A stretch of 22,675 bases of DNA, from positions 1 to 22,675 of the forward strand of contig CAZWHE010000056.1 in NCBI GenBank assembly GCA_964633825.1, written 5' to 3'. Below, piece after piece: positions 7,738 through 15,542 of the stretch; the first letter of the stretch is position 1, and every line of letters starts with the position of its first letter. This DNA comes from CAZWHE01 sp964633825 (GTDB lineage Bacteria > Planctomycetota > B15-G4 > CAYZWU01). The notes below the pieces were generated by a model. It searched no databases and was not told the DNA's origin. It saw only the letters and a program-made list of their open reading frames with translations. A program made the position numbers and the translations under genes.

Positions 7738-7889
7738 TTTCCGGTCCTCCTTGGAAATGGTGGGATCGTCGGTCTGTGTGTTTGCTTGAGAACGGGCCAC
7801 AGAACCAGTCTACCATGCAGCGGGTAGCCAGGCAAAGGGCCGCCGCAAAGGTTTCTATTTCCGACGCATTCGGTTTATACTCTTTGCTT

Positions 7890-9794
7890 ATGAAGATAAG
7901 CCGCTGCGTTCTGTTGTTCCCCGTGGGAATCCTCATCCTCCTCGTTGGGGGAGTCGAAGCGGTGTCGAAGGCGGCGCCCAAATCGTTTTGTGCTGCCGAA
8001 GAAAAAGCCCCTGACCGGGCATCGATCGATGAAGCGATCAGACGGGGCGCCGAATTCCTCATCAGGATGCAGCGCGTCGACGGGTCGTGGAGCGGAAACA
8101 AGCAGAATGCTCCCGGCTTTACAGCCCTCTGTTCCCTCGCTCTGCTCAAGTCCGGAATCGGGACGGACCATCAAGCCCTTGTCAGAGCGATCAATTATCT
8201 CTCCCACAACCAGCCTGTGCAGACTTACGATACGGCCGTTCTCTGCCAGCTCCTCGAGTGCGTCGATCCCGAGACCCACAGGAAGTGGATCGAGCTCTGT
8301 GCCGGGCAGCTCGTCGACACACAGACGACGGGTCTCTGGGCCTATCCCCGAAAACCCACCATGGTACGGGACATGTCGAACACGCAGTACGCGGCCCTCG
8401 GGCTCCGTTCCGCTTCCGCCTGCGGCGCCCGGGTCGGCCGGCGTGTCTGGGACGACCTTCTCAACGAAGTGATCTCCTGGCAGTGCAAGGACGGCGGATG
8501 GCCGTACAGGCGTAGTGAGAAGCCGAAGGGGAGCATGACCTGCGCCGCGCTGACCACGATCCTGATCTGCATCGAACGGCTCGATGGGAAGGGAAGCGCG
8601 ATCGCCGCCAAGGCCGAAGGAGCGCTGGAAAGAGGCTATGCCTGGCTCGACAGGCACTTCGCTGTCGACAAGAATCCCTCCCCGGGCCGGGAGCCCGAGC
8701 ACTATCGCTGGACCTATTACTATCTCTACAGCGTGGAGCGCCTGGGCACTCTGGCGAAGAAGAAGAGATTCGGCGGCAGGGACTGGTACTCCGCCGGGGC
8801 CGCACAGCTTCTCAAGCGGCAGAGCAAGAGCAACGGAGACTGGGGAACGGCTTACGGGGAGACGGAGATGAACACCTCCTTCGCTCTCCTCTTTCTGACG
8901 CGGGCCACCTCTTCGGCTTATACTCTCAAAGAGAGGGGAAGCCGCGTACTCTCCGGTAAGGAGGGGGGCAAGGAGATCGTGATCGGCTGCGACTGGAAGA
9001 ACCCGGGCCATGTCTGGATCGATTCCTGGTCGGAAGGGGTTGCCGATCGGTTCGGCATCGATGGTGGAAAGAAGGCGATCCGCGTGAAGAAGGTGGAATA
9101 CTTCGTCGGCAGGGAGCTCCTCGCAGAGGTAACCGAAGACACGACAGGGGGGCGGATCACCCGTTACCCTTTCAGGTATGCTTTCACCGAGAACGGGCTC
9201 AAGGAAATAACGGCGAAGGTCACGTGCATCTCGGCCAACAGGACGGTCAGCCGTGTTTACGAGTCGGGCAAGATCAAGCTCCTGATCCACAACAACCTCT
9301 CCGACAGGGACAGGGCTTACATGAAGGATGTGGGGCGGAACCTCATACGTCGAAACACCCCCGCCGTCGAGGTCTCGAGCAGCTGGGACGGCAACTGGAA
9401 GGGCGGCCGCGCTGTGGACGGCCTGCACGGGACGGCCTGGCTCTCGGCGGCGCCCGAGAAAGACACGGCGCCCTGGATCGAGCTGAGGTTCAGGAAGCCG
9501 GTCCGGGCCGATCTTCTGAAACTGACCCACGTTTATACCTATTTTTACCAAAAGGCGAGACGATACGGACGGGCCGTGCGGGTTCTCGTTCTGATCAACG
9601 GGAAATCGCGCAAGATCACGGCCGATATCGGTATTGAAGACGGATTCAAGTACGAGATTCCCTTCAAGACCATCCCGGTGAAGAAGATCCGCATCGAGAT
9701 GCTTGACCGCGTGAAGGGATCGCATGAAAAACCTGCTCAATCCGGGGCGGCGGGCTTTTCCGAGATCGAGCTTTTCAGTGTTTCCGGCAAGTGA
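7890..9794 (+). CDS. Secreted protein: alpha/alpha toroid, middle domain, C-terminal discoidin-like domain
   Basis: The 634-residue product has a signal peptide (residues 1-24, ending GGVEA). A prenyltransferase/squalene-oxidase-like alpha/alpha toroid follows (about 45-337), with QRVDGSW, NTQYAALGLRSA, QCKDGGWPY, YYYLYSVERLG, DWYSAGAAQLL and NTSFALLFLTRA. A beta-rich middle region of unclear type (about 350-475) separates it from one F5/8 type C-like domain (about 490-632, with GGRAVDGLHGTAWLSA). It is a paralogue of the protein at 2231-4051, but with the toroid first and the discoidin domain last. No DxDD cyclase motif is present. The start at 7890 is preferred over longer in-frame starts because it begins a clean signal peptide and avoids overlapping the divergent dehydrogenase; no strong ribosome-binding site is visible. 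The M29 aminopeptidase gene follows after 41 bases, so the two may be co-transcribed. Confidence 0.85.
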   Translation: MKISRCVLLFPVGILILLVGGVEAVSKAAPKSFCAAEEKAPDRASIDEAIRRGAEFLIRMQRVDGSWSGNKQNAPGFTALCSLALLKSGIGTDHQALVRAINYLSHNQPVQTYDTAVLCQLLECVDPETHRKWIELCAGQLVDTQTTGLWAYPRKPTMVRDMSNTQYAALGLRSASACGARVGRRVWDDLLNEVISWQCKDGGWPYRRSEKPKGSMTCAALTTILICIERLDGKGSAIAAKAEGALERGYAWLDRHFAVDKNPSPGREPEHYRWTYYYLYSVERLGTLAKKKRFGGRDWYSAGAAQLLKRQSKSNGDWGTAYGETEMNTSFALLFLTRATSSAYTLKERGSRVLSGKEGGKEIVIGCDWKNPGHVWIDSWSEGVADRFGIDGGKKAIRVKKVEYFVGRELLAEVTEDTTGGRITRYPFRYAFTENGLKEITAKVTCISANRTVSRVYESGKIKLLIHNNLSDRDRAYMKDVGRNLIRRNTPAVEVSSSWDGNWKGGRAVDGLHGTAWLSAAPEKDTAPWIELRFRKPVRADLLKLTHVYTYFYQKARRYGRAVRVLVLINGKSRKITADIGIEDGFKYEIPFKTIPVKKIRIEMLDRVKGSHEKPAQSGAAGFSEIELFSVSGK

Positions 9795-9835
9795 CGGGAT
9801 AGGAGTTACAACAACAAAATGGTGGAGATCGAAAC

Positions 9836-10948
9836 ATGATGGATCCGAGACTCAACGATCTGGCGCGCGTCATTGTCAATTACTCGACGGCACTCAAGAG
9901 GGGCGAGAAAATCCTCATCGAAGCGATCGGCGTCGGTACCGAGGCCGTGGTCGCTCTCATCCGGGCTGTCCGGGCCAAGGGCGGCATCCCCCTCGTGACC
10001 GTCAAGGAGCCCGTTGTAATGCGCGAAATCCTGCGGGGCGCCTCCGTGGACGGGATCAAGCTGGCCGCGGGGTGCGAGCTCCACCGCATGAAGAAGATGG
10101 ACGCCTACGTGGGGCTCCGTTCGGGCAAGAATATCTATGAGATGTCCGACGTACCCGGCAAGAAGATGGGGCTCTATTCGAAGCACTGGGTTGAGCCCGT
10201 CCACATGAAGGAGCGCGTCAGGAAGACGCGCTGGGTCGTGCTGCGCTACCCCACTCCGTCCATGGCCCAGCAGGCGGGCATGAGCACCGAGTCATTCGAA
10301 AACTTCTACTTCCGGGTCTGTACCCTCGATTACCGTGCTTTCTCGAAGGCCATGAACCCCCTCGTGAGAAGGATGAGACGCGCCGACCGGGTGCGCGTCA
10401 AGGGCCGCGGCACCGATCTTTCCTTTTCGATCAAGGGTATTCCGGCCATCAAGTGCGACGGGAAGATGAACATCCCCGACGGCGAGGTTTTCACCGCGCC
10501 CGTCCGGGACTCGATCAACGGACACGTCACCTTCAACACGCCGTCCGTTTACGAGGGATTCGCTTTCGAGAACATCCGCCTCGAGTTCGAGAAAGGGAGG
10601 GTGGTGAAGGCCGAGTGCAACGACACGCCGCGCTTGACGAGAATCCTCGATCTCGACAAGGGCGCGCGCTATGTAGGCGAGTTCTCCTTCGGCGTCAATC
10701 CCCACGTAAAACGGTCCATGAGGGATACCCTGTTCGACGAGAAGATCGCGGGTTCGTTCCACATGGCCCTCGGCGGTGCGTACGAGGACGAGGCCGACAA
10801 CGGCAACCGCTCCCAGATCCACTGGGACCTCGTCAATATCCAGACCCCGGCTTACGGCGGGGGCGAGATATCTTTCGATAACAAGCTGATTCGCAAGAAC
10901 GGCCGCTTTGTCACGGATGATCTCAAACCGCTCGATTGCATGAAGTGA
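9836..10948 (+). CDS. M29 family (thermophilic-type) metalloaminopeptidase
   Basis: The 370-residue protein resembles M29 aminopeptidases (aminopeptidase T/AmpS), dimetal enzymes that remove N-terminal residues from peptides. The expected metal-ligand set can be read in order: Glu217 in NIPDGEVFTAP, Glu282 in YVGEFSFGVN, His309 in FHMALGGAY with Tyr316, and His329 and Asp331 in QIHWDLV. All key positions are intact. The N-terminal domain (about 1-180) is of normal size and no signal peptide is present, so it should be cytoplasmic. GGTGGAG lies upstream of tandem ATG codons (9836 and 9839); either could be used. It follows the toroid gene closely. Its TGA directly abuts the stop of the opposing gene. 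Confidence 0.92.
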   Translation: MMDPRLNDLARVIVNYSTALKRGEKILIEAIGVGTEAVVALIRAVRAKGGIPLVTVKEPVVMREILRGASVDGIKLAAGCELHRMKKMDAYVGLRSGKNIYEMSDVPGKKMGLYSKHWVEPVHMKERVRKTRWVVLRYPTPSMAQQAGMSTESFENFYFRVCTLDYRAFSKAMNPLVRRMRRADRVRVKGRGTDLSFSIKGIPAIKCDGKMNIPDGEVFTAPVRDSINGHVTFNTPSVYEGFAFENIRLEFEKGRVVKAECNDTPRLTRILDLDKGARYVGEFSFGVNPHVKRSMRDTLFDEKIAGSFHMALGGAYEDEADNGNRSQIHWDLVNIQTPAYGGGEISFDNKLIRKNGRFVTDDLKPLDCMK

Positions 10949-13900
10949 TCAGTTCTTGAAGTAACTCGCCAGCTTTCCGGCCGGTCTCGGCAGCCCCGTG
11001 ATGGAGGAGACGATTCCGGTATCGAGATCGACGATGTCGATTGCGTTCTTGTTTTGGAACGAGACGTAGAGCATGTCGGGCTGCCATGTGGGAACGATGG
11101 ATCCCCAGATGAACCGGATCGGGTTCTTGTTGTTGCACGGCAGGAGGATGGACGGGTTCATTCCCAGGGAGCCGTAGTTCGTCACATAGGGATTGGCCGC
11201 CACCGGATTGTTCAGCCAGGCGGTGCGGTTGAAGTCGGGCAGGGCGACGTCGGCGGCCGACATGTCGCCCGAGAGATTCGTCCACTGATCGGTGATCAGG
11301 AATTCTCTTCCCCTGAAGTTGGGTGTGCCCGTGGGGTTGAGAATGGGACCCCAGGGAGCGTCCTGGTTCACGAAGTCGATGCGCGACACCGCCGCTCCGC
11401 CCGCCGTTGAGTGCGCCACGAAGCAGCCGCCGACGAGGTTGAGCTGGCTCGGGATATCGTTCAGGTAAAGGGGATCGTAGCAGATTCCCCTCGGCTTGGT
11501 GATTTCTTGATAGAGAGTGCCGCCCTGTCCGACGAGCGGGACCTCGCCGATGATGTCGTCGTAGCCCACACCGCCGAGCCCGCCCGGCCCGGATTCGAAA
11601 ACCAGGACATTGTCGCCGCCGTGATTCGACACATATCCGTGGTAGCACTGGGTGCCCCATCCGAACGTCGTCTGTCGCGGCCCGCAGACCATGTCCCACG
11701 GCTTGTCGATGAGCCGGGAGAGCGTCTTTCTCACCGTGTTCGTCGCGGGATCGATGATCGAAATGGTGCTCGATCCGTAGTTGCAAACGAAAACATCCTC
11801 GTAATCGGGTTGGGCGCAGATCCCCTTGGGCCGGCCGCCTACCGGGATCTCACCCATCTCGAGGAGAAAAGTGTCCGATCGCGGATCCGCGTCGAAAACG
11901 GACACGGAGTCGCCGGCGCTGTTGCTCACGTAGAGCCTGCGGAGATCGGGGGTAACGGCCAGGCCGTCCGGTCTTTTCAGCCCGCTGAGGAAAGTGAGCT
12001 CTTCCATGGTGTTGGAGTTCAAGACCCGCACCGTGTCGTTCGCCCTGTCCGCCGCAAAGATGAAGTTGCCGATCTGCTGTCGGCTGGCATAGACCGAAGC
12101 AATGCCGAAAGTGGCGCTCTCGGCCACGGGACCGGTGTTCAGGTACCGGGCGTCGGTCCAGGGACCGGTTCCGGGGGCGTAGGGGGGATATGGATAATCG
12201 GGCGACATCCCGCCGACGCCGAGATGGATATAGCTCGTCCTGTCGCCGCCCGGCCAGCCCGACATGGCGGGCCAGTCTACGGTGAAGACCTCTTTCCCCA
12301 GGATCACGAAAGCTCCCTCGTTGGCCGTGTCGAATTTGTTCAGGATTGTGTCAACGGGGCGCATGCCCACGGGAACGGTGAGAGGCGGAGGATTGGGAGT
12401 GGGGGGCGAGCTGATCGTGTTGTTGGAAAACGTGCCGATCCCTTGTGGAAAGATCAGGTCCGAATGGAAGTTCAGGCTCACGCCGGGATTGTTCGTGTCA
12501 TAAAAGACCGTGTCCAGGAAATCGCCGACTTCGATGTCGCTGATGTTGAAGAGCGCCCTGTCGCGGTTCGGTTCGGGGTAGAGCCGGGCGTCGCCGGCGG
12601 AATCGCGGACGAGCGTGTCCATTCCCGATGAGCCCTCGTTGATGCCGGGGACGGGGGTTTCGCTCCCCAGTCCGACGGGGTACGAATAATCATTGCCCGT
12701 GCCCATCATGTAGCTGCCGAAGGGATTGTAAAAGAGAGTGCACGTGACCAGCTCGAATTTACCCGAACCGGGAGTGTTCGTGCAGAGACCGTGTCCGTCC
12801 AGATCGACGGCGCCCATGCCGCCGCGCCCCATGGCGTAGTAGATCACGTTGGGCGAAACAGGGGCGTTCACATAGCGCTTCCCGTTCAGCACGGAGAAAC
12901 TCCTGGAAAGAGACGGGGCTCCGCCCGCGTAGAACCTCTCTCCATGAAAGCCCGCAACGCCCAGGTTTTCGGGCCCTCCCGGCCCCTTTCCGTCGGGGTC
13001 GCCCGTGAGATTGTTCTTCTGGTAGTCGTAGACAACGACCTCGATCCGCATGCGGACGTCATCGGGGCCCTGGGGTGTGAGCGACTCGGTCGAGGATCCG
13101 GGGAGATCGGTGAGGGGGGTGATCAAATAGGCGGCCATGTTGTTCTGGTGAAGGGGAGAGATCCGGCACGGAACCGGAGTGGCCGGCTCGATGGGAGCTC
13201 CCTGCGCGTCGAGCAGCTTTGCATTGAGGACGATGTTGGGGCAGAGGGGGAAAATCGTTCCCGTGCACTCGGGGGGTATCGGCCACTGGAGATTCAGTCT
13301 GTTCGGAAGGGGATTCATGTTTCCCGAGAAAGGCGCTTTGTTGAAAACCACCGAGCGCCCCGCGGTCGGGGGCATCACGGGTTTGTTGAAAGTAATGAGG
13401 AAACTTGATTTCGGTGTGACGACGAGGTTGTGGGGAGAGCCCGTTCCCGGCCACTGGTCCTGAAGGGGCTGGCCCGTGTTCGGGTCGATCACGTAGCGGT
13501 CGGCCGCAAGATCGACGATCTTGATCACTGTATCGTCGTCGTCTACGGGAACGCCCGATCTCCGGACGAGGTGGGCGGAGCTGAGGCCCTTGATGCGGCC
13601 CTCTTTGTCCCTGAGCTTCGAGATCAAGAGGCGGATCTCTTTTCGACTCCATCGGGCCGGGTCCGATGTCGTTCCCGTGAAAGCCGTCCGGACCGAGGGA
13701 ACGCCGATCTGACCCGTGCCGGACTGGGCGAGGAAGGTGACGATATCAGGAGCCGTCTCGGCGCCGGCCGGCCAGTTCGGTGAAAGGCTGTAGGGGCCGT
13801 TTCCGAAAACATCGTAACCGTTGACAAGAACGGTTGCCGGGACGTGAGCGCCCGTTTCATCTCTGATTGTGATCGTGCCTCTCAGGTAATCGAGATGGGA

Positions 13901-14443
13901 CGGCGCGCCCGGATCAAAAACCGAGGCCGGGTCCACGTCAAAGGGGAGTTTGATCTGAATGAACTGCGTGGCGTTCGTTCCGCCGGCGCCGGCGCTGCCG
14001 GGCATGGTGTCGGGCCGAAGATGGAGCGCGGAGCTTCCGCTGTCATCTGTCCAGATATCGGCATTGTCATAGATCGTCCTGTCTCCGGGAGCGTGAATTA
14101 CACAAGCCGCCACCTCTTCGTTGAAGATATTGTTGGCCGCGTTGGCAAAACTGTCGAAGTCATTGATCGGCGTATCCAGGACTCCGTCCCCGTCGGAGTC
14201 GTACAATCCGGCGGATGTATCGCCCTTGGGGTAGAATTTCAGCGTTTCCCCGCTCATCAGGTTTCCGGTGATGAAAAGAGGAGGGGCTTCCGTATAGAGA
14301 TCGGTTCCATGTCGAGCGAAGAGATCGGGTTTTGTTCCTGAATTGCCCGTGCCGCCGTACAGGGAGACGAGGCAGAGAACTGATATCAGAGTGAACGCAG
14401 CCATCAAAAACAGGGAGTTCGTCGTGTTGCGGCATGATTTCAT
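10949..14443 (-). CDS. Large secreted beta-propeller (YVTN-like) surface protein
   Basis: The 1164-residue protein has an N-terminal hydrophobic export segment (about 10-30). A calcium-loop-like DSDGDGVLD motif follows at 82-90. The long beta-rich central region includes an Ig-like bacterial stretch (about 340-365, SSFLITFNKPVMPP). The C-terminal part is a YVTN-type beta-propeller (about 790-1155) with blades such as ANDTVRVLNSNTMEEL, LRRLYVSNSAGDSVSVFDAD and VCNYGSSTISIIDPATNTVRK. Such proteins are secreted or cell-surface, often adhesive or structural; a specific role cannot be assigned. An excellent GAGGAGG lies eight bases before the ATG. No anchor or sorting tail is evident at the C-terminus. 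It is transcribed alone and convergent with the aminopeptidase, with no bases between the two stop codons. Confidence 0.82.
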   Translation of the reverse strand: MKSCRNTTNSLFLMAAFTLISVLCLVSLYGGTGNSGTKPDLFARHGTDLYTEAPPLFITGNLMSGETLKFYPKGDTSAGLYDSDGDGVLDTPINDFDSFANAANNIFNEEVAACVIHAPGDRTIYDNADIWTDDSGSSALHLRPDTMPGSAGAGGTNATQFIQIKLPFDVDPASVFDPGAPSHLDYLRGTITIRDETGAHVPATVLVNGYDVFGNGPYSLSPNWPAGAETAPDIVTFLAQSGTGQIGVPSVRTAFTGTTSDPARWSRKEIRLLISKLRDKEGRIKGLSSAHLVRRSGVPVDDDDTVIKIVDLAADRYVIDPNTGQPLQDQWPGTGSPHNLVVTPKSSFLITFNKPVMPPTAGRSVVFNKAPFSGNMNPLPNRLNLQWPIPPECTGTIFPLCPNIVLNAKLLDAQGAPIEPATPVPCRISPLHQNNMAAYLITPLTDLPGSSTESLTPQGPDDVRMRIEVVVYDYQKNNLTGDPDGKGPGGPENLGVAGFHGERFYAGGAPSLSRSFSVLNGKRYVNAPVSPNVIYYAMGRGGMGAVDLDGHGLCTNTPGSGKFELVTCTLFYNPFGSYMMGTGNDYSYPVGLGSETPVPGINEGSSGMDTLVRDSAGDARLYPEPNRDRALFNISDIEVGDFLDTVFYDTNNPGVSLNFHSDLIFPQGIGTFSNNTISSPPTPNPPPLTVPVGMRPVDTILNKFDTANEGAFVILGKEVFTVDWPAMSGWPGGDRTSYIHLGVGGMSPDYPYPPYAPGTGPWTDARYLNTGPVAESATFGIASVYASRQQIGNFIFAADRANDTVRVLNSNTMEELTFLSGLKRPDGLAVTPDLRRLYVSNSAGDSVSVFDADPRSDTFLLEMGEIPVGGRPKGICAQPDYEDVFVCNYGSSTISIIDPATNTVRKTLSRLIDKPWDMVCGPRQTTFGWGTQCYHGYVSNHGGDNVLVFESGPGGLGGVGYDDIIGEVPLVGQGGTLYQEITKPRGICYDPLYLNDIPSQLNLVGGCFVAHSTAGGAAVSRIDFVNQDAPWGPILNPTGTPNFRGREFLITDQWTNLSGDMSAADVALPDFNRTAWLNNPVAANPYVTNYGSLGMNPSILLPCNNKNPIRFIWGSIVPTWQPDMLYVSFQNKNAIDIVDLDTGIVSSITGLPRPAGKLASYFKN

Positions 14444-14578
14444 CGTTTCGGCCTCCTCATTTATGGGTCACCGATTCTACAGTTCCAGGTCGATGATCAC
14501 CCATGCAATCGTCATGCCGGAAAACGAGAAAGCGGAGGGGGCTTTTTTTTACAATTAAGAGAGAATCTCTTTTTCAGA

Positions 14579-14620
14579 TGTGCGAAGTCACACGCTTTCT
14601 GAGCGATTTCGTTCAGAAAG
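14579..14620. repeat. two adjacent hairpins downstream of the methyltransferase gene
   Basis: CTTTCTGAGCG (14595-14605) pairs with CGTTCAGAAAG (14610-14620) around a four-base loop, 10 of 11 positions matching. Beside it TGTG (14579-14582) and CACA (14590-14593) form a small stem. They lie 26 bases past the methyltransferase stop and could help end minus-strand transcription, although no U-tract follows, so they are not a standard intrinsic terminator. Confidence 0.4.
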
Positions 14621-14645
14621 GCAGCGGAATGAGCGCTGATAAGTG

Positions 14646-15434
14646 CTACTTGATGCCCACGAGATAGGCGATGTAGGCGTCCGAATCGTCTCCCTTCCGG
14701 GAGAGGCGGAAGACGCCGTTGCCGTCTCCCGTTTTGGTGTCCGTTCCTTCCCAATAGACTTGGACATGGGAGAAACCGCTTTCCAGGAGAACGTCGGTGA
14801 CCTCTGGAATGGACCAGAGCCGCCAGTCATAGGTGAACGCTCTTTGCACCTTGCGGCCGTCGGCCAGTTCGAAGTGAATGTGGTTGAGAACCTCGCCCGT
14901 GACGGGATTGACGCGGGCCTGGTCCCAGACGTAGGTGAAATCGCCGTGGTCGGTTTCTTCTTTCTGCACCTTGTACGAGTCGGGACCCCCGTATATGTCG
15001 AGAAAGAAGAGGCCGTCGGGGACGAGCGCATTGTGAACGCTCCGGCAGTAGCGGAGGAGGAGGGGTCTTTCTTTGAAACAAAAATAGGAAAAGTTGAATG
15101 CCGCCGCCGTGTCGGTTCGAACGTTGAGATTGTCGAGAACATCGCCTTGGATCAGGTGGACGCGCGACCCGCGCGGGCCCAGCCGGGAGACATGTTGCCG
15201 CCGCCCCCAGTCGAGGGTCGGTTTGTGGAGGTCGATGCCGTAGGCGATTGCGCTTGAGCCCGCCTTGACCCATTCGCAGCAGAGGGCCGCCGTGCCGCAA
15301 AAATCCTCGCGAAGCGTCAGGGGAGTACGCCCTCTCAGTTTTTTGAATATCCGCCTGATGAACTGGGCATCGGCGCTCGGTGTCTGGACCGATCTTTCAT
15401 AGAGTGTGTGTTTGTCCGGTCTGTTGTTGTTCAT
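14646..15434 (-). CDS. Class I SAM-dependent methyltransferase
   Basis: From the ATG at 15434 the protein has 262 residues; a further ATG at 15464 would add ten (MNTYCVPCKK). The fold is class I: LREDFCGTAALCCEW is the first SAM-binding motif in its variant form, followed by YGIDLHKPTLDWGRRQH, VHLIQGDVLD and FNFSYFCFKERPLLLRYC. LVPDGLFFLDIYGG forms the post-motif strand. The REDFCGTA signature marks a bacterial methyltransferase group of unknown substrate. The upstream ATG and its first seven codons lie inside one arm of the palindromic element at 15444-15524, so the annotated N-terminus may have been changed by that element. Neither start has a good ribosome-binding site. It is downstream of, and on the same strand as, leuS and the TGS GTPase. 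Confidence 0.85.
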   Translation of the reverse strand: MNNNRPDKHTLYERSVQTPSADAQFIRRIFKKLRGRTPLTLREDFCGTAALCCEWVKAGSSAIAYGIDLHKPTLDWGRRQHVSRLGPRGSRVHLIQGDVLDNLNVRTDTAAAFNFSYFCFKERPLLLRYCRSVHNALVPDGLFFLDIYGGPDSYKVQKEETDHGDFTYVWDQARVNPVTGEVLNHIHFELADGRKVQRAFTYDWRLWSIPEVTDVLLESGFSHVQVYWEGTDTKTGDGNGVFRLSRKGDDSDAYIAYLVGIK

Positions 15435-15443
15435 TTTTTTACA

Positions 15444-15524
15444 GGGGACACAATACGTATTCATCCGTAATATTCTTCAATACATAATTCATATTAACTC
15501 CGGATGAATACGTATTGTGTCCCC
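15444..15524. repeat. Long perfect palindromic element (REP/RAYT-type, non-autonomous)
   Basis: Two perfect 24-base inverted arms (15444-15467 and 15501-15524) begin and end with GGGGACACAATACGTATTC and its complement. They surround a 33-base AT-rich loop that can itself pair (TAATAT 15468-15473 with ATATTA 15491-15496). Repeats starting GGGGACACAATAC are, to my knowledge, commonly found near or mobilised by Y1/REP-associated tyrosine transposases; no transposase gene is present here. On the outer side, AAAGGGGGG is duplicated on the minus strand (15519-15540). The element lies precisely between the GTPase stop and the methyltransferase start, where it could form a strong hairpin in the transcript. 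Confidence 0.75.
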
Positions 15525-15542
15525 CCTTTCATCCCCCCTTTC

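Noticed and set aside
7875..9740. Long minus-strand open frame (621 codons) opposite the second toroid gene
   Set aside because: It contains no recognisable domain, is rich in Arg/Pro/Asp as expected of a high-GC antisense frame, and the plus strand has clear family motifs and a signal peptide.
11411..12631. Plus-strand open frames opposite the propeller gene
   Set aside because: They are antisense to a gene with a strong ribosome-binding site and propeller motifs, and show no domains.
14540..14575. Plus-strand terminators formed by the T-run near 14547 and the AAGAGA/TCTCTT stem near 14557
   Set aside because: No plus-strand gene lies upstream to be terminated, and in the minus direction no U-tract follows the stems.
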